Positions 6,340-7,035 of a DNA stretch of 7,035 bases are shown piece after piece. The stretch lies in assembly GCA_022712775.1 (NCBI GenBank), contig JAFLJZ010000120.1, forward strand, positions 1 through 7,035, written 5' to 3'. Numbering within the stretch: position 1 is the first letter of the stretch; every line of letters begins with the position of its first letter. The position numbers and the translations under genes were made by a program. Source of the stretch: Sulfurimonas sp. (GTDB lineage Bacteria; Campylobacterota; Campylobacteria; Campylobacterales; Sulfurimonadaceae). The notes beneath the pieces were generated by a model. It was not told where the DNA came from. It saw only the letters and a program-made list of their open reading frames with translations, and made no database searches.

Positions 6340-6899
6340 AAAAAGTAGCTATTTTATCATCACATAATGGAAGTGGTTTTGATGCACTCTACAAGGCAAG
6401 CATGAATCAAGAACTTCTCATAGAAATCATACTTCTTATTTCAAACAATACGAATTCAGTTGCCTTACAAAATGCTAAAAAACGCGGTATAAAAAGCTAT
6501 TTAGTTAATGCTAAAACAGATGAAAACCCTGATTCCCGACTTTACGATTTACTAGTAGAATCAAAATGTGAGTACATTTTTTTATCTGGTTACATGAAAA
6601 AACTATCTCCAAGAATTACAAATATTTTTAAGGTTGTCAATTCGCATCCTTCCCTTTTACCAAAATATGGTGGTAGAGGAATGTATGGAAGAAAGGTTCA
6701 TGAAGCAGTTATAAAGAATCAAGAGCGCCTAAGTGGTGTAACTATTCATGAAGTTAATGAAGTATATGATGAAGGCAAAGTAATTCTTCAAAAAGAACTT
6801 GTGCTAGATAAAGGGGAAACTATTGAAGGTTTGGAGTCTAAAATCAAAGGATTGGAAGCTAAAGCTATTGTTGAAGGGTTTCAACTATATTTAAAATAG
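6336..6899 (+). CDS. purN: Phosphoribosylglycinamide formyltransferase (PurN type)
   Basis: PurN transfers a formyl group from 10-formyltetrahydrofolate to GAR in the third step of de novo purine synthesis. The 187-residue length fits PurN and excludes the larger Fmt. The catalytic triad N102, H104 (VVNSHPSLLPKY) and D145 (YDEGKVI) is intact, and LSGYMKKLSP (83-92) matches the LAGFM segment. The phosphate loop reads HNGSGF (10-15) where E. coli has GNGSNL. After the HPSLLPKY motif comes GGRGMYGRKVHEA, a variant found in some PurN lineages. The ATG overlaps the murD stop (ATGA), and AGGA at 6324-6327 is 8 nt upstream, so translation is probably coupled to murD. A related formyltransferase with another acceptor is possible but less likely. 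Confidence 0.85.
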   Translation: MKKVAILSSHNGSGFDALYKASMNQELLIEIILLISNNTNSVALQNAKKRGIKSYLVNAKTDENPDSRLYDLLVESKCEYIFLSGYMKKLSPRITNIFKVVNSHPSLLPKYGGRGMYGRKVHEAVIKNQERLSGVTIHEVNEVYDEGKVILQKELVLDKGETIEGLESKIKGLEAKAIVEGFQLYLK

Positions 6900-6932
6900 C
6901 CAAATATAAGCTAACTTTCAGTACATAAGGGC

Positions 6933-6938
6933 TATAAT
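6933..6938 (+). promoter_or_regulatory. -10 box (TATAAT) for tRNA-Phe
   Basis: TATAAT in the context GGGCTATAATTGC, with GCTATAATT identical to the other tRNA promoter at 502-507, predicts a start near 6945, about 11 nt before the mature tRNA end. No -35 is apparent. It lies 33 nt after the purN stop, with no terminator visible between. Confidence 0.75.
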
Positions 6939-6955
6939 TGCGGTCTTTAAAAGAT

Positions 6956-7031
6956 GGCCAATTAGCTCAGTCGGTAGAGCAACTGACTGAAAATCAGTGT
7001 GTCCTTGGTTCGATTCCGAGATTGGCCACCA
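6956..7031 (+). tRNA. tRNA-Phe (GAA)
   Basis: The 76-nt cloverleaf includes an encoded CCA at 7029-7031. The acceptor stem GGCCAAT/ATTGGCC is perfect. The D arm is GCTC-AGTCGGTA-GAGC. The anticodon stem ACTGA/TCAGT encloses loop CTGAAAA, with anticodon GAA at 6989-6991. The T arm CTTGG/CCGAG has one wobble pair, and A73 is the discriminator. It reads UUC and UUU. Anything after 7035 is outside the window. Confidence 0.97.
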
Positions 7032-7035
7032 CCTT

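Noticed and set aside
6896..6935. ATAGCC...GGCTAT inverted repeat between purN and tRNA-Phe
   Set aside because: A 6-bp stem with a loop of about 28 nt is likely chance, and one arm is part of the tRNA promoter.

Overview
This AT-rich window with tightly packed housekeeping genes looks like a chromosome segment of a Campylobacterota (epsilonproteobacterial) species, perhaps Sulfurimonas-like. The assignment rests on the protein character (short MurD with a P-loop near residue 94, compact MraY and GpmI), the -10-dominated promoters with a CTATAAT core and no clear -35, and the proximity of gpmI, fabG, mraY and murD. The genus is an inference and was not tested by any search.

Left part, minus strand. 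A 46-residue reading frame with an HTH-like tail (10-150) is followed by two adjacent tRNA genes, initiator tRNA-fMet(CAU) and tRNA-Arg(GCG), which share a TATAAT promoter at 502-507. Upstream lie two small genes, 755-982 and 524-748, that look like a ZapB-type coiled-coil protein followed by a ZapA-type protein, the order seen for division-ring factors in gammaproteobacteria. Next come a Tsx/OmpK-like outer-membrane barrel gene (1030-1713), fabG (1731-2477) and gpmI (2497-3972). gpmI, fabG and the barrel gene are co-directional with gaps of 17-19 nt and are probably one transcript starting just upstream of gpmI. A hairpin with a perfect 9-bp stem covers the fabG stop codon and sits directly before the barrel gene's start.

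Centre. A 100-nt divergent intergenic region (3973-4072) separates gpmI from mraY. It carries a TATAAT for mraY and a possible TACAAT for gpmI only one base apart, so the two promoters would overlap. Both genes use non-ATG starts (GTG for gpmI, TTG for mraY), each with a purine-rich Shine-Dalgarno sequence.

Right part, plus strand. mraY, murD and a purN-type formyltransferase gene form a tight operon (2-nt gap, then an ATGA overlap). MraY makes lipid I at the membrane, MurD adds D-glutamate to the UDP-MurNAc peptide in the cytoplasm, and PurN formylates GAR in purine synthesis. A separate promoter and tRNA-Phe(GAA) close the window.

Most of the window is conserved core metabolism and cell-envelope biology. 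No mobile element, CRISPR array, toxin-antitoxin or defence locus is visible. The points most worth a second look are the putative ZapB-ZapA pair, the stop-codon hairpin, the overlapping divergent promoters, the departures from Mur-ligase consensus in MurD, and the small HTH-like frame.
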